A stretch of DNA of 64,000 bases from JADKIH01 sp031427625 (GCA_031427625.1 JANPNV010000111.1:74012-138011), one strand, 5' to 3'; shown: positions 36,447-46,392, numbered from the stretch's first letter. Notes: generated from the letters alone by a model not told the origin. Numbers and translations: made by a program.

Positions 36447-37217
36447 ATGACAAAACGTTCGGAAGCATTTGAAAGATTGGCGACAATCATGGATGAATTA
36501 AGAGAGAAATGTCCATGGGACAAAAAACAAACACTGGAGTCGTTAAGACATCTCACGATTGAAGAGACGTATGAATTAGCGGATTCGATTGTAGAGAACG
36601 ATTTACCTTCAATAAAAAAAGAGCTGGGAGATATTTTACTTCATGTTTTATTTTATGCCAGAATTGGCTCAGAATTAAAGGCCTTTGATATAACAGATGT
36701 AATTCATGCACAATGTGAAAAGCTGATTTTCCGACATCCACATATCTATGGTGATGTAATAGTAAATGACGAAGAAGATGTAAAGCGGAACTGGGAAAAA
36801 CTTAAACTAAAAGAAGGAAGCAAGTCAGTTCTGGAAGGTGTTCCAAAGTCATTACCCTCGATGGTTAAGTCGATGCGAATTCAGGAAAAGGCGCGTGGCG
36901 TCGGTTTCGATTGGGAACAACCTGAACAAGTTTGGTTGAAAGTAGAGGAGGAGCTTGCCGAGTTTAAAGAAGCCACTGAATCAGGTGATGAAGAACATGC
37001 ATTTTCCGAATTCGGCGATGTTCTTTTTAGCTTGATAAATTATGCCCGGTTTAAAAACATCAATCCTGATGAAGCATTAGAAAGGACCAATAAAAAATTT
37101 ATTCGCAGGTTTAATTATCTTGAAGATGCGGCAAATAAAGCCGGCAAACAGTTAAGTGATATGACCCTTGAGGAAATGGATGTTTACTGGAATGAAGCTA
37201 AAAAGCTGGGAAAATAA
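36447..37217 (+). CDS. mazG: Nucleoside triphosphate pyrophosphohydrolase MazG
   Basis: The 256-residue protein has two MazG domains. The N-terminal one has RLATIMDELREKCPWDKKQT (about 7-26), EETYELADSI and ELGDILLHVLFYARI. The second has EEELAEFKEA and EFGDVLFSLINYARF. MazG hydrolyses (d)NTPs to NMP plus PPi, including damaged nucleotides, and can lower (p)ppGpp-linked stress. It converges with the membrane protein gene downstream with a 5-base gap. Confidence 0.94.
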   Translation: MTKRSEAFERLATIMDELREKCPWDKKQTLESLRHLTIEETYELADSIVENDLPSIKKELGDILLHVLFYARIGSELKAFDITDVIHAQCEKLIFRHPHIYGDVIVNDEEDVKRNWEKLKLKEGSKSVLEGVPKSLPSMVKSMRIQEKARGVGFDWEQPEQVWLKVEEELAEFKEATESGDEEHAFSEFGDVLFSLINYARFKNINPDEALERTNKKFIRRFNYLEDAANKAGKQLSDMTLEEMDVYWNEAKKLGK

Positions 37218-37222
37218 AAATT

Positions 37223-38572
37223 TTACTTTTTAATTTCGTCGATAAAATCAGCATTTGCATTTTCATGCTTTATTAATTGATCTACTCGCATGAAAACCCG
37301 CCAGTAATGTTCCCTATCCATTTTTTCCCAGTGAATGATGTAATATCTGTATTGATAAGTCTGAACCTGGCAAATCAGGATAAGGGATATGATTAGTCCC
37401 AAGGTTGATCTCAAAATTAATTTCCTTTTAATTTCACTAAGAAGGATTGCAAAAAGGATTGCAAAGATTCCAAGATATTCCATATACGGTCTTGAACTGA
37501 AACTGCCACCATACCACCACGACCACCAGCAGGAGAATACATAGGTGATAGAAATAAAGAACAATGAGAATGATAGAAAAGTAAATCTACTTTTTCGCCA
37601 GACGAATATTAATCCGGCCAATGAGAGAAATGCAAGTGGTGTGTAAAGGAAAAATCCTTTCTTATAGCTGAAAAGTATATTGATTATTTCCGGCCGGTTC
37701 CAGATAAAATGTTCCACCGGATAGGAGTCAGGCCAGAGAATCCCCGATTGGAAATAATAAATAAGTACCTGCACCGAAATCGGAAGAATAAATAATAAGA
37801 ATGAAAACATTAAAGCTGGTCGGTTTTTTAGTAGATAACTTAATGCATCAGTAAAATTCTTTTTGCTACCGGAGATAAAAGGGAAAATAAGAATCACTAA
37901 TATATTTACCGGTCGTATGAGGAAAATCCATCCAAGAATTACAGCTGATAAAAACAAGTATTTATTATTTGGATTATCAGCAAAATTCTTTAATGAATAA
38001 AGTAAAATTGAAAAGGCCGAAAAGGAATATATATGCGACAGGGAAGGATCAAAAACCGTATAATAAAATAATTGTGTGCCAAAAACAATGGAGAAAATCG
38101 TCGATGTGATTACAACATCTTTTATATTATACAATCGAAGTGTTTTTTCCAAAAAAAATAATCCTACAATGGAATAAAATATCGAAGCTATGCTAATGAA
38201 AATCATATAGAAGTATGAATAACCATCTGCGCTGCCTCCTGTCAGAATTGTAATACCATGCGCAACCATAAAAAATGGGAGTTGAGATATGGCTGTCCCC
38301 ACGAAATATTTATTGATTATCCCCTCGCCGGCAGCTACTCTGTATTCATAATAATTACGTGGACTTGAATATTTTTTTTCAATTTCATCCTTGAAGTTAA
38401 AATGGAGATCGTGATAGATAAAAAAGGCAGGTAAATAGGCATAATATCCTTTTCCATCGAATGACACTATTTCCTTCCAACGATCGTTTCCCCATTTAAC
38501 ATTGGATGCACAAATGACTTCAATGAGTATGATAATGAGAAATTTGAATCTGGAAATTATTTTTAACATCAA
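37223..38572 (-). CDS. Polytopic membrane protein, glycosyltransferase-like (GT-C type)
   Basis: The 449-residue protein has about ten hydrophobic helices. A first soluble loop contains DGKGYYAYLPAFFIYHDLHFNF near residues 38-60, an acidic/aromatic loop placed like that of dolichyl- or undecaprenyl-phosphate sugar transferases with GT-C fold. A further loop has GGSFSSRPYMEYLG (about 348-361). This suggests a lipid-linked sugar transferase, but no motif proves it. It could also be an uncharacterised membrane protein. It lies between mazG and the peroxiredoxin gene. Confidence 0.65.
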   Translation of the reverse strand: MMLKIISRFKFLIIILIEVICASNVKWGNDRWKEIVSFDGKGYYAYLPAFFIYHDLHFNFKDEIEKKYSSPRNYYEYRVAAGEGIINKYFVGTAISQLPFFMVAHGITILTGGSADGYSYFYMIFISIASIFYSIVGLFFLEKTLRLYNIKDVVITSTIFSIVFGTQLFYYTVFDPSLSHIYSFSAFSILLYSLKNFADNPNNKYLFLSAVILGWIFLIRPVNILVILIFPFISGSKKNFTDALSYLLKNRPALMFSFLLFILPISVQVLIYYFQSGILWPDSYPVEHFIWNRPEIINILFSYKKGFFLYTPLAFLSLAGLIFVWRKSRFTFLSFSLFFISITYVFSCWWSWWYGGSFSSRPYMEYLGIFAILFAILLSEIKRKLILRSTLGLIISLILICQVQTYQYRYYIIHWEKMDREHYWRVFMRVDQLIKHENANADFIDEIKK

Positions 38573-38626
38573 TTTTAGATAATAATCGAAGGATTAATTG
38601 GGAGATTTGTTGGTGAAATTAATAAC

Positions 38627-38659
38627 TTGTCAAATACCTGCATCAATTCCGTATATTTG
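38627..38659 (+). promoter_or_regulatory. Promoter of the peroxiredoxin gene
   Basis: TTG (38627-38629), a 22-base spacer and TATATTTG (38652-38659) match the Bacteroidota consensus. The -7 element ends 23 bases before the ATG. Confidence 0.7.
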
Positions 38660-38682
38660 CCAAAACTCTTAAATATATTAAT

Positions 38683-39162
38683 ATGATAAAAGTAGGTCAA
38701 AAAGCCCCAGATTTTAAACTTATCGATAAGGATAAAAATGTAGTTACGTTAGAAAATTTTAAAGGTCAGAATCTGATTTTATTTTTCTTTCCACTTGCTT
38801 GGACAGGGGCCTGTACAAAAGAAATGTGTGCAGTTCAGGAAGATTATAACAGCTATAAAAATATAAACGCTGCAATAGCCGGTATTTCTGTCGATTCATT
38901 TTTGGCATTAAAGAATTTTGCGGATGATAAGAAAATTGAATACCCGCTTTTATCAGATTTCAATAAAGAAGCGATAAAGGACTATGAAATTGTTCTTGAT
39001 GAATTTATTTGCGGATATAAGAATGTTGCCAAACGCGCCACATTTGTAATCGACAAAGAAGGAATTATACGGTTTATTGAGATTCTTCCAAGTCCTGGAG
39101 ATTTTCCAAGCATGGAAGCAATTAAAGCGGCTGTCAATTCGCTATCTCAACAGACTGCATAA
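38683..39162 (+). CDS. Peroxiredoxin (AhpC/TSA-type)
   Basis: The 159-residue protein has the peroxidatic site PLAWTGACTKEMCAV (PxxxTxxC, C45). The downstream Cys four residues on could act as partner, but the protein may instead work as an atypical 1-Cys/2-Cys enzyme. The rest is a thioredoxin fold (LENFKGQNLILFFFP near 27-41; KRATFVIDKEGIIRF near 113-127). It reduces peroxides using a thiol donor such as thioredoxin or bacillithiol. It has its own promoter and terminator, so it is monocistronic. Confidence 0.9.
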   Translation: MIKVGQKAPDFKLIDKDKNVVTLENFKGQNLILFFFPLAWTGACTKEMCAVQEDYNSYKNINAAIAGISVDSFLALKNFADDKKIEYPLLSDFNKEAIKDYEIVLDEFICGYKNVAKRATFVIDKEGIIRFIEILPSPGDFPSMEAIKAAVNSLSQQTA

Positions 39163-39181
39163 AAAGTTTAGATGGTTATTG

Positions 39182-39212
39182 AAAGGGCTGGTGATAAACC
39201 AGCCTTTTTTTT
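39182..39212 (+). terminator. Intrinsic terminator after the peroxiredoxin gene
   Basis: A 7-bp GGCTGGT/ACCAGCC stem with a 5-base loop is extended by A-T pairs and followed by T8. Confidence 0.85.
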
Positions 39213-39254
39213 GAAATAAATCTGAGTTAGGATAAAGTAAGCAGCAAAACAAAA

Positions 39255-39971
39255 TTAACTCAGCATTGCTAACCCTGCGCCAAGTGCAATAATTAAAATT
39301 TTTAGGTAATTGAATCGATGGTCTTCATTTGATTCAAATAGAATAGTAGTGGAAATATGCAGGAAGATTCCTATTACAACAGCCATAGTAATGTCGAATA
39401 GGTGAGGAATGTTTTGAAAACCGGATTGACTGATAAAATTTCCTGTTAAAGCTCCCATTGGAGCCATCAGTGCAAAGAGCGTAAGATACATTACTGCTGC
39501 TTTTTTATTAAGTCCTGATTGCAGAAACATTGTCATCAATGCAATTGCTACAGGAATATGATGGAGGATGATTCCCGCAAGAAGTGAACGTTGCGTTCCT
39601 GATTCGGAAAAATGCTGGACGAGTGGCATCCCTTCCAGATAGCTGTGAAGGCAGAGTCCAAGCATGATACCATATGGGAAAGCAGCATTTTGCTTTTTAT
39701 GAATGTGAATATGTCCGTGTTCGATTCCCTGAGAAAAAAATTCAAGAATAATCTGAATGAAAAATCCTAACAGAATAAACATACCGATGCTCGTATCGGA
39801 AGAATGATATACTTCGGGTATCAGGTGAAGAACAGTTAGGGCGAAGAGAAATGCCCCACTGAATGAAAGTAGAAGTTTGAGAAAACCGGGGCTAACTTTT
39901 TTAAATAAAAACACAGAGCTTCCGCTGAGTATTATAGTAATAAATAACAGGAAATATGAAAGAGGCTGCAT
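39255..39971 (-). CDS. ZIP-family divalent metal transporter
   Basis: The 238-residue membrane protein has about eight helices. A histidine-rich loop (HGHIHIHKKQ near 87-96) and the metal motifs LHSYLEGMPL (near 107-116) and LHHIPVAIALM (near 135-145) match helices 4 and 5 of ZIP transporters. Zinc or another divalent cation is the likely substrate, with movement into the cytoplasm. It overlaps the upstream methyltransferase gene by 1 base, suggesting an operon. Metal preference cannot be decided. Confidence 0.9.
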   Translation of the reverse strand: MQPLSYFLLFITIILSGSSVFLFKKVSPGFLKLLLSFSGAFLFALTVLHLIPEVYHSSDTSIGMFILLGFFIQIILEFFSQGIEHGHIHIHKKQNAAFPYGIMLGLCLHSYLEGMPLVQHFSESGTQRSLLAGIILHHIPVAIALMTMFLQSGLNKKAAVMYLTLFALMAPMGALTGNFISQSGFQNIPHLFDITMAVVIGIFLHISTTILFESNEDHRFNYLKILIIALGAGLAMLS

Positions 39972-40756
39972 CAGAGTGTAGATTTTTTTTGAGCAATAAA
40001 GATGAGTCTTTCTGATTTATTTTCATCAAATGGCTCGAGCATATAACTGCCGAAACAATGTTTTATTTCCAATCCTGATTCTGAGAAGTATTTTTCAAGA
40101 TCTGTTTTAGTTGCAAGCAATAGTTTTTCTTCAAATAAATAGTTTTTCCCATTGTCAGAAAAACTAATTTTCTTGGAGATGAAATTTTCATCTATGCTTT
40201 TATCAATATGAAATAAGATATTATTAACGGTTCTTTCGTGCATACTGTTCCCTGCATCGCGGATTAATTTTGCATTGAAATAATCGAAAACAAAAATACC
40301 GTTCGGTTTTAGGGCAATAGAATTCGCGATCAGACAACGAATGTTATCTCTTTCTTTGCGAAAGTATCCGAAACTGCTAAATAGGTTAAGAATAAAATCA
40401 AAATAATTAGAGCGGAAAACTTCTCTCATATCATGCAGATAGAAAGTCAGTGCTTCATTTTCGAATTGTTTATCGTGTGATATGCTTTTAGGCGATAAAT
40501 CAAATCCTGTAACGTCAAATCCTTTCCTATTCAGGTAGATAGAATGACGACCTTTTCCACATGCCACATCAAGCATCCTGGCACCAATTTTCGCATTAAG
40601 AAATAGAATTAATTTGTCGAGGAATAATTCGGCTTCTTGTTCATCGCGGTTTTTATATAAAATATGGTAGTATGGTGAGTCGAACCATGTCTCAAACCAG
40701 TCTGTTCCATCAGCCAGATCCTCTACGACAGGCTTAACTTTGGATATCATGCTCAT
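39971..40756 (-). CDS. Class I SAM-dependent methyltransferase
   Basis: The 261-residue protein has a Rossmann methyltransferase fold. Motif I is MLDVACGKGRHSIYLN (near 57-72), followed by VTGFDLSPKSI, DMREVF (near 111-116), and NLFSSFGYF (near 128-136). The N-terminal TDWFETWFDSPYYHILYKNRD segment is typical of small Bacteroidota methyltransferases adjacent to ZIP genes. Substrate is unknown. Its stop overlaps the ZIP transporter start by one base. Confidence 0.85.
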   Translation of the reverse strand: MSMISKVKPVVEDLADGTDWFETWFDSPYYHILYKNRDEQEAELFLDKLILFLNAKIGARMLDVACGKGRHSIYLNRKGFDVTGFDLSPKSISHDKQFENEALTFYLHDMREVFRSNYFDFILNLFSSFGYFRKERDNIRCLIANSIALKPNGIFVFDYFNAKLIRDAGNSMHERTVNNILFHIDKSIDENFISKKISFSDNGKNYLFEEKLLLATKTDLEKYFSESGLEIKHCFGSYMLEPFDENKSERLIFIAQKKSTL

Positions 40757-40951
40757 TTCGATGGTAAAAATACATTATTGACCATTGATTCGGTTATATT
40801 GGCAATGATAATTCATTTTATGATTCTATATTTAGTACCTATTAAGATTAATTCAGATCAATACTGATTGATGTCCGCTAATTAACAGTTTAAAACTTTA
40901 GTGAAGAATTTTCTCACATAAATTCATTTGTATATTTTTAACACATCATAT

Positions 40952-42079
40952 ATGAGAAGGAACTCAAAGCATCACCGTAACAGAAGAATCAGGAGAACGC
41001 CACCTGGAAGTGCACCTGGTGTTATAAATCTTCCTGATGATGCATTGAAGTTGAGTCTTCATACCATTGTTTATGATGAGGATTCCATATACGAGGCAGA
41101 ACTGCAAAGCATTTCAGAGATTAAAGAACAATTGATGAAAATGCCTGGCAAAACACATTGGTTTGATGTCAAAGGACTAGGAAACAAGGTTTTCCTTGAA
41201 CAGATGGCAGATTTTTTTGGTATTCACCGATTGCAGATTGAAGATGTTGTTAACGATTATCAGAGACCTAAAGTTGAAGAATTTAAAGACCATCTTTTTT
41301 TTATATCTCGTACACTTCAGGATAATGGAAATAGCTTCACGAATGATCAGCTGAGTCTTTTGCTGGGGAAGAATTTTGTGATCACCTTCCAGAATAAATA
41401 TGAAGATGTACTCGATCCTGTAAGGAACAGGATACGGCAGGGTAAAGGATTTATGCGACGTTCAGGTGCGGATTATCTGGCATATTCACTGATGGATGTT
41501 ACCATTGATAACTATTATCCTATTCTTGAGAAAATGGGTGATAGCCTCGACGATTTACAAGATGACCTTATCTCCAATCCTTCGCGGGAAGCATTAAACA
41601 GAATTTTACAGAGGAAACGTGAGTTGGTAAATTTACGAAGAATCATCTGGTCGGAACGGGATAAGATGAACGACATACTTCGATCGTCTTATTCTGAAAT
41701 CAAAGAGTCAGGAAAAGTATTTTTTCGAGATACTTATGATCATTGTATTCAACTTCTTGATCTTGTCGAAAGTTATAAAGAGGTTACAGCCTCACTCATG
41801 GATGTTTATCAATCATCAGTCAGCAACAGGCTTAATCAGGTTATGAAGATTCTAACAATTATCTCAACCATCTTTATTCCTCTTACCTTTATTGTCGGAC
41901 TATATGGAATGAATTTCCAACGCGTCGACCCTGTAACAGGCAAGCAATTTCCATTTAACATGCCTGAATTGTATTCTCCATACGGATATGTTGGTGTCAG
42001 CGTTGTAATGATTTTAATAGTTATATTTCAGATTATCTTTTTTTATAAAAAAGGTTGGTTAACAAAGGGAACAGGATGA
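40952..42079 (+). CDS. corA: CorA-type magnesium/cobalt transporter
   Basis: The start at the ATG at 40952 (MRRNSKHHRNRR) gives 375 residues. A TTG at 40928 is less likely. A basic N-terminus is followed by the long cytoplasmic funnel domain. Two C-terminal membrane helices carry the selectivity motif YGMNF, located near residue 330 after the pore helix ITIISTIFIPLTFIVGL. CorA is a homopentameric channel for Mg2+ (and Co2+ or Ni2+). It overlaps the RNA methyltransferase gene by 4 bases (ATGA), forming a three-gene operon with pfkA. Confidence 0.93.
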   Translation: MRRNSKHHRNRRIRRTPPGSAPGVINLPDDALKLSLHTIVYDEDSIYEAELQSISEIKEQLMKMPGKTHWFDVKGLGNKVFLEQMADFFGIHRLQIEDVVNDYQRPKVEEFKDHLFFISRTLQDNGNSFTNDQLSLLLGKNFVITFQNKYEDVLDPVRNRIRQGKGFMRRSGADYLAYSLMDVTIDNYYPILEKMGDSLDDLQDDLISNPSREALNRILQRKRELVNLRRIIWSERDKMNDILRSSYSEIKESGKVFFRDTYDHCIQLLDLVESYKEVTASLMDVYQSSVSNRLNQVMKILTIISTIFIPLTFIVGLYGMNFQRVDPVTGKQFPFNMPELYSPYGYVGVSVVMILIVIFQIIFFYKKGWLTKGTG

Positions 42080-43245
42080 AGAAAATTTCATTAATTGCCA
42101 AAACGTCTTTTGGTTTTGAAGATATAATGAGTGCAGAACTTACAGCACTCGGCGCGGAAGATATTAAAAAGGGCACGCGCGCTGTATTCTTTACCGGTAC
42201 TGATGAGACCATGTATAAAGCGAATCTGAACAGCAGGGTAGCACTTAGAATTCTAAAACCGTTAGGGAGTTTCCCGGCAGGAAATGAAATTCAACTATAC
42301 GATGGCATAAAAAAAATGGATTGGAGTCAATATATGACGCCAGATGATACGTTGGCAATTGATGCCGTTACAGTAAAATCTAACCTGACACATTCACTGT
42401 ATGTTTCACTAAAGGCGAAGGATGCTATTGTGGATCAGATCCGTGAAAAGACGGGAAAACGTCCCGATGTTGATTTGCGATTTCCAACTGTCAGAATCAA
42501 TGTACATTTATCTGATAACATTGCATCTGTTTCTCTGGACAGCTCCGGATCTTCATTGCATCGCCGTGGTTATAGAAGTGAGCAAGTAGAAGCGCCCTTG
42601 AATGAAACACTTGCCGCTGGAATGGTGTTATTAAGCGGTTGGGATAAGAATTCTCCATTTACTGATCTGATGTGTGGAAGTGGAACCATTCTTATTGAAG
42701 CTGCATTAATGGCTATGAACATTGCGCCCGGAATTTTCAGAAGTGAATTTGGTTTTCAACGATGGAATGATTTTGATGCGTCTTTGTGGGATTCTGTTCT
42801 TGATGAAGCAAAAAGCGCACAAAAGCCTCCACCTGAATTTGAAATTACAGGGATTGATCGTTCTCATCAGGCAATTAACAGCGCTATGGAAAATGCTAAA
42901 GCGGCCGGTGTTCAGGATGTAATAAATTTTCATACAATGCCTTTCGAACATTATACACCAACAATAAGCAAGCAAACTATTGTCAGTAATCCTCCCTATG
43001 GTGGTCGAATAACTGATGATGATTTATTTGTTCTCTATAAAAACATCGGAGATCAGTTAAAGAAAAAATATCAGGGAAGTACTGCATGGATTCTTACAGC
43101 GAATCAGGATGCAGCAAAGAACATAGGACTTCATGCTTCGAGAAAAATTCAGCTCTTCAACGGCGCTTTGGAATGTCGGTTTTTAAAATTTGATTTATAT
43201 GAAGGCAGTCGTAAGGCTTCTAAAATGCACAGCGAAAAATCATGA
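42076..43245 (+). CDS. THUMP-domain class I RNA (guanine-N2) methyltransferase, RlmL-like
   Basis: The start at 42076 (MKKISLIAK) overlaps the corA stop by 4 bases and gives 389 residues. An N-terminal ferredoxin-like plus THUMP region (about 1-155) precedes a SAM-binding domain with DLMCGSGTILIEAALMA (about 196-212) and the catalytic NPPYGGRI (about 304-311), typical of N6/N2 base methyltransferases. The closest known role is 2-methylguanosine modification of 23S rRNA (as in RlmL's N-terminal half), but tRNA is possible. It overlaps pfkA by 4 bases. Confidence 0.9.
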   Translation: MKKISLIAKTSFGFEDIMSAELTALGAEDIKKGTRAVFFTGTDETMYKANLNSRVALRILKPLGSFPAGNEIQLYDGIKKMDWSQYMTPDDTLAIDAVTVKSNLTHSLYVSLKAKDAIVDQIREKTGKRPDVDLRFPTVRINVHLSDNIASVSLDSSGSSLHRRGYRSEQVEAPLNETLAAGMVLLSGWDKNSPFTDLMCGSGTILIEAALMAMNIAPGIFRSEFGFQRWNDFDASLWDSVLDEAKSAQKPPPEFEITGIDRSHQAINSAMENAKAAGVQDVINFHTMPFEHYTPTISKQTIVSNPPYGGRITDDDLFVLYKNIGDQLKKKYQGSTAWILTANQDAAKNIGLHASRKIQLFNGALECRFLKFDLYEGSRKASKMHSEKS

Positions 43246-44219
43246 CTTTGAAGAAAATCGGCGTCCTGACGACCGGTGGTGATTGCCCCGGATTGAATGC
43301 AGCTATTCGTGCAGTAACGCGTACTGGTATTTATCACGATATGCAGATTGTTGGAGTAATGAATGGTTTTGATGGTTTAATTGATGCAAAATTTATTGAT
43401 CTTAATTCTCATAGTGTAAGTAATATCCTGCAACGTGGTGGGACTATTTTGAAGACAGCAAGGAGTGAAAGATTCAAAGAGTCTTCTTATCGAGAAAAAG
43501 CGATAGAGAATATTCAGGCAGAAGGAATCGAAGCGATGATTGTTCTCGGCGGGGATGGTTCTTTTCGAGGCATCGAAAAATTTACAAGTGAATTTAATTT
43601 TCCGATAATCGGTATACCAAAGACAATTGACAATGATATCTACGGCACAGATTTTTCTATTGGATTTGACACGGCTTTGAATACGGTTGTTCAGGCTGTA
43701 GATAAGATAAGAGATACAGCAGACTCCCATAACCGGTTATTTTTTATTGAAGTAATGGGGCGCGATGCAGGGATGATTGCTGTGTACAGTGGAATTGCCG
43801 GTGGTGCAGAAGCAATATTAATTCCCGAAAAAAAAACCAAAGTTGAACAGATCGTAGGCATACTTGAAAGAGGCTGGCATAGAAAAAAATCTTCGATGAT
43901 CGTAATTGTTGCCGAAGGAGATGATGCTGGCGGTGCTTATGATATAGCAGCTGAAGTTAAAAAAAGGTTCAGTGAATACGACACAAGAGTGAGTGTGCTT
44001 GGTCATATGCAAAGGGGAGGAAGCCCTTCATGCGCAGACAGAGTGCTAGCGAGTCGATTCGGAGTCGCAGCAGTTGAAGCTCTTGTTAATGGAATGAAGA
44101 ATGAAATGGTGGGTATCATCAATAACGAAATAGTTTTTACTCCATTATCAACGGTAGTGAAAAACAAAAAACAATTTCCGACTGAGCTGATGAGAATTGC
44201 TGAAATTCTTTCACTCTGA
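43242..44219 (+). CDS. pfkA: ATP-dependent 6-phosphofructokinase
   Basis: The 325-residue enzyme has TTGGDCPGLNAAIRAV (about 10-25), GGDGSFRG (about 103-110), and PKTIDNDIYGTDFSIGFDTA (about 123-142, catalytic TIDND). It also has MGRDAGMIA (about 168-176). The Gly after GGD favours ATP rather than pyrophosphate as phosphoryl donor. It converts fructose-6-phosphate to fructose-1,6-bisphosphate. It is last in the corA operon. The converging next gene starts 3 bases after its stop. Confidence 0.95.
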   Translation: MTLKKIGVLTTGGDCPGLNAAIRAVTRTGIYHDMQIVGVMNGFDGLIDAKFIDLNSHSVSNILQRGGTILKTARSERFKESSYREKAIENIQAEGIEAMIVLGGDGSFRGIEKFTSEFNFPIIGIPKTIDNDIYGTDFSIGFDTALNTVVQAVDKIRDTADSHNRLFFIEVMGRDAGMIAVYSGIAGGAEAILIPEKKTKVEQIVGILERGWHRKKSSMIVIVAEGDDAGGAYDIAAEVKKRFSEYDTRVSVLGHMQRGGSPSCADRVLASRFGVAAVEALVNGMKNEMVGIINNEIVFTPLSTVVKNKKQFPTELMRIAEILSL

Positions 44220-44222
44220 AAA

Positions 44223-44846
44223 TTATTCTGTAAAATCTATTTTATTTCCTGCATTGAACAAATAGTCAATACAAGAAAGGTCATCAATAAAACCATGCTT
44301 CTCTTTAAAAACCTGGCGATATGGCTTTTTGCTACTTATGATTTTCTTTGGATGAAAATAATTTCTCAGATCAGTCGAAGGGTTTTCCGTAATTTTCTGA
44401 TAATTTTCAGTCAATTGAATTGCTGCTTTCACCTGAAAACAATCAAAAATTATTTTTAACAGTTTTAAATTAAATTCAAAAAGAAATTCTTCTGGATTTT
44501 CAAACAGATTTCGGAAATCATCTTCATAAAATTCGAAATAAGGAGAGTTTCTGTAAGCAGCACAAACAGATTTCCAATGAATATTATTCCACTTGGTTTC
44601 ATTCGAGATCCTGACCTTATTAATTGGTGTCCTGAAAATATTATCATGAACAACGGGGATGACGAGTGTTTGTTTTCCATTCGGTCCATAGATATTGCAA
44701 CGGTTTCGATAAGTCTGCTTTACGTAATGTTCATGTTGCTCAAGAATAATACTATCAGAATCCAGGCATTTCATGAGATATGAAATAGGCGGCATATAAG
44801 ATATAGAATAGAGAAAGGCCACCGTTGAAAATTTATCTTCTTTCAT
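44223..44846 (-). CDS. WbqC-family protein
   Basis: The start at 44846 (MKEDKFSTVAFLYSISYMPP) gives 207 residues and overlaps the upstream lipoprotein gene by 14 bases. An ATG at 44870 would overlap by more. The WbqC features are PISYLMKCLDSDSIILEQHEHY (near 20-41), RCNIYGPNGKQTLVIPV (near 47-63), and WNNIHWKSVCAAYRNSPYFEFY (near 84-105). The family is found near polysaccharide and surface-modification genes, and its reaction is uncertain. It may modify a sugar or peptide. It converges with pfkA. Confidence 0.85.
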   Translation of the reverse strand: MKEDKFSTVAFLYSISYMPPISYLMKCLDSDSIILEQHEHYVKQTYRNRCNIYGPNGKQTLVIPVVHDNIFRTPINKVRISNETKWNNIHWKSVCAAYRNSPYFEFYEDDFRNLFENPEEFLFEFNLKLLKIIFDCFQVKAAIQLTENYQKITENPSTDLRNYFHPKKIISSKKPYRQVFKEKHGFIDDLSCIDYLFNAGNKIDFTE

Positions 44847-46320
44847 AGGCACCGAGATCAGGAGGTGCATTGGCAGCCCGGCTGGTCCCCAGTATATCGT
44901 TGGATAGGAGAGGACTTACATTTGTAATTGTCATATCGCCGGCATTCACGGCAGCACTGTTCAATGAATCAAGTTGGTAAAAATTATTTTCTATGTCAGA
45001 AAACAATGGGTCGTTACTTCCGCCAAATGCTTTCAGAATTGCATTATATCTGGAGGCGTCACTTGTCGGAAAAGTACTTTCAACTTTCAACAATGTATGA
45101 TCGAACCGGAAGTTAAAAAGATTGCCGGAAGGGAATGAATCCAGTCCGAGTTCATTGTCATTATTACCATAGATGATCGAGTTCCCGAAATAGGCATCAA
45201 GGGGTCTTGCCATATTGGTGTAGTTATTTAATGTAACGGCTGGATCTTTCCTAATTGAATTACTCCAGTAATTAGCAAAGGTGCAATGATAAAATTTATA
45301 TGTACCACCATAAAGTATGTTTGTTGTCTGAGCCCCACAATTGGCAAATACACAATTGTATGCGTTCACACGCGCACCACGAAGGGCCATTGCATGTGTT
45401 GCCATGTTTTTTATGATTGTATTCTCCAATCTCAGTGTGAGGTTATTTACATTGTTATCAAAAGACGTATCGACAAGAAGCCCGATGAATGCATTTTTTA
45501 TGACAGCGTTTTTTATGACAGAATTTTTCGTCCCAGGGGAGATGATGTTAGAATGCAGGTTGAGATTTGACAACCAAATTCTGTCCCATTGTCCGGGGAT
45601 GTCTTTATAATTTTCTCCCAGTCTGTCTCCTTGAAAAGTTACATTATTTTGGATGGTGCCATTTACCAGCAAAGTTCCTGAATTCAAAACAATCATTCCG
45701 GAACCGGGATGAAAATGAACATTTACACCTTCATTGATTGTAAGTGTACACGATGAATCGACCATGGCATATCCATAGACGACATGCGGTTTGTCATTCG
45801 CCCAAACTTCATTGCAGTTAAGGAAGAAGAAAGGATATATCTGGGAACTAGGAGGACGGTGGAAGTAGGCATTTTGTCCCCAAGCGACCAGATCAAGATC
45901 CTGTGTCTGGCCATTCGTGTTAAACAATATTGAATCAGTAACAATTAACGGAGTATTCTGATTATTCGGATCGATGGTGACTTCGACGAAAATCCAGATG
46001 CTGTCGTTAGCACCTATTTCCACATCAGAAAATGATTTACCGGGGAGGCCATCGACATTTAACCGGAAGTTGGAACCTTCACCGTTGGCCAGGCGGATGG
46101 ATCCAACTTTTACAGGTTTGTTACCACGATTATAGACAGAGAAAACCTGAGTAGCGCTTCCAACTGTTGTGAAAACGGTATCGAAGATAATTGTGTCAGC
46201 CGAAAACTCTAGGTTATAATTACCTGTTTCGAAGTCGTCTTTTTTACAGCCGTTAAAGAGGAATAAAAAAAGAAATAGGAATGCACCAGCAAATAATATC
46301 CGGTGAAGAATTTTGTACAT
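44833..46320 (-). CDS. Lipoprotein with right-handed parallel beta-helix
   Basis: The 495-residue protein has a lipoprotein signal (FLFLFNGC, acylated Cys near residue 25). An N-terminal immunoglobulin-like domain follows (EFSADTIIFDTVFTTVGSATQ; SVYNRGNKPVKVGSIRLA). The long repeat region reads as stacked beta-helix turns, with runs of Asn and Val such as NVHFHPGSGMIVLNSGTLLVNG and VIKNAVIKNAFIGLLVD. The final segment ANAPPDLGAYER is typical of choice-of-anchor Q proteins. It may bind or cleave surface polysaccharides. No catalytic residues stand out. It overlaps the WbqC gene. Confidence 0.82.
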   Translation of the reverse strand: MYKILHRILFAGAFLFLFLFLFNGCKKDDFETGNYNLEFSADTIIFDTVFTTVGSATQVFSVYNRGNKPVKVGSIRLANGEGSNFRLNVDGLPGKSFSDVEIGANDSIWIFVEVTIDPNNQNTPLIVTDSILFNTNGQTQDLDLVAWGQNAYFHRPPSSQIYPFFFLNCNEVWANDKPHVVYGYAMVDSSCTLTINEGVNVHFHPGSGMIVLNSGTLLVNGTIQNNVTFQGDRLGENYKDIPGQWDRIWLSNLNLHSNIISPGTKNSVIKNAVIKNAFIGLLVDTSFDNNVNNLTLRLENTIIKNMATHAMALRGARVNAYNCVFANCGAQTTNILYGGTYKFYHCTFANYWSNSIRKDPAVTLNNYTNMARPLDAYFGNSIIYGNNDNELGLDSFPSGNLFNFRFDHTLLKVESTFPTSDASRYNAILKAFGGSNDPLFSDIENNFYQLDSLNSAAVNAGDMTITNVSPLLSNDILGTSRAANAPPDLGAYERR

Positions 46321-46392
46321 CTTTTGATTAATTATGTAAAGATGTAATTATTTTTTCATGAAACAGGATAAGGAATGGAAATTATTCAACGA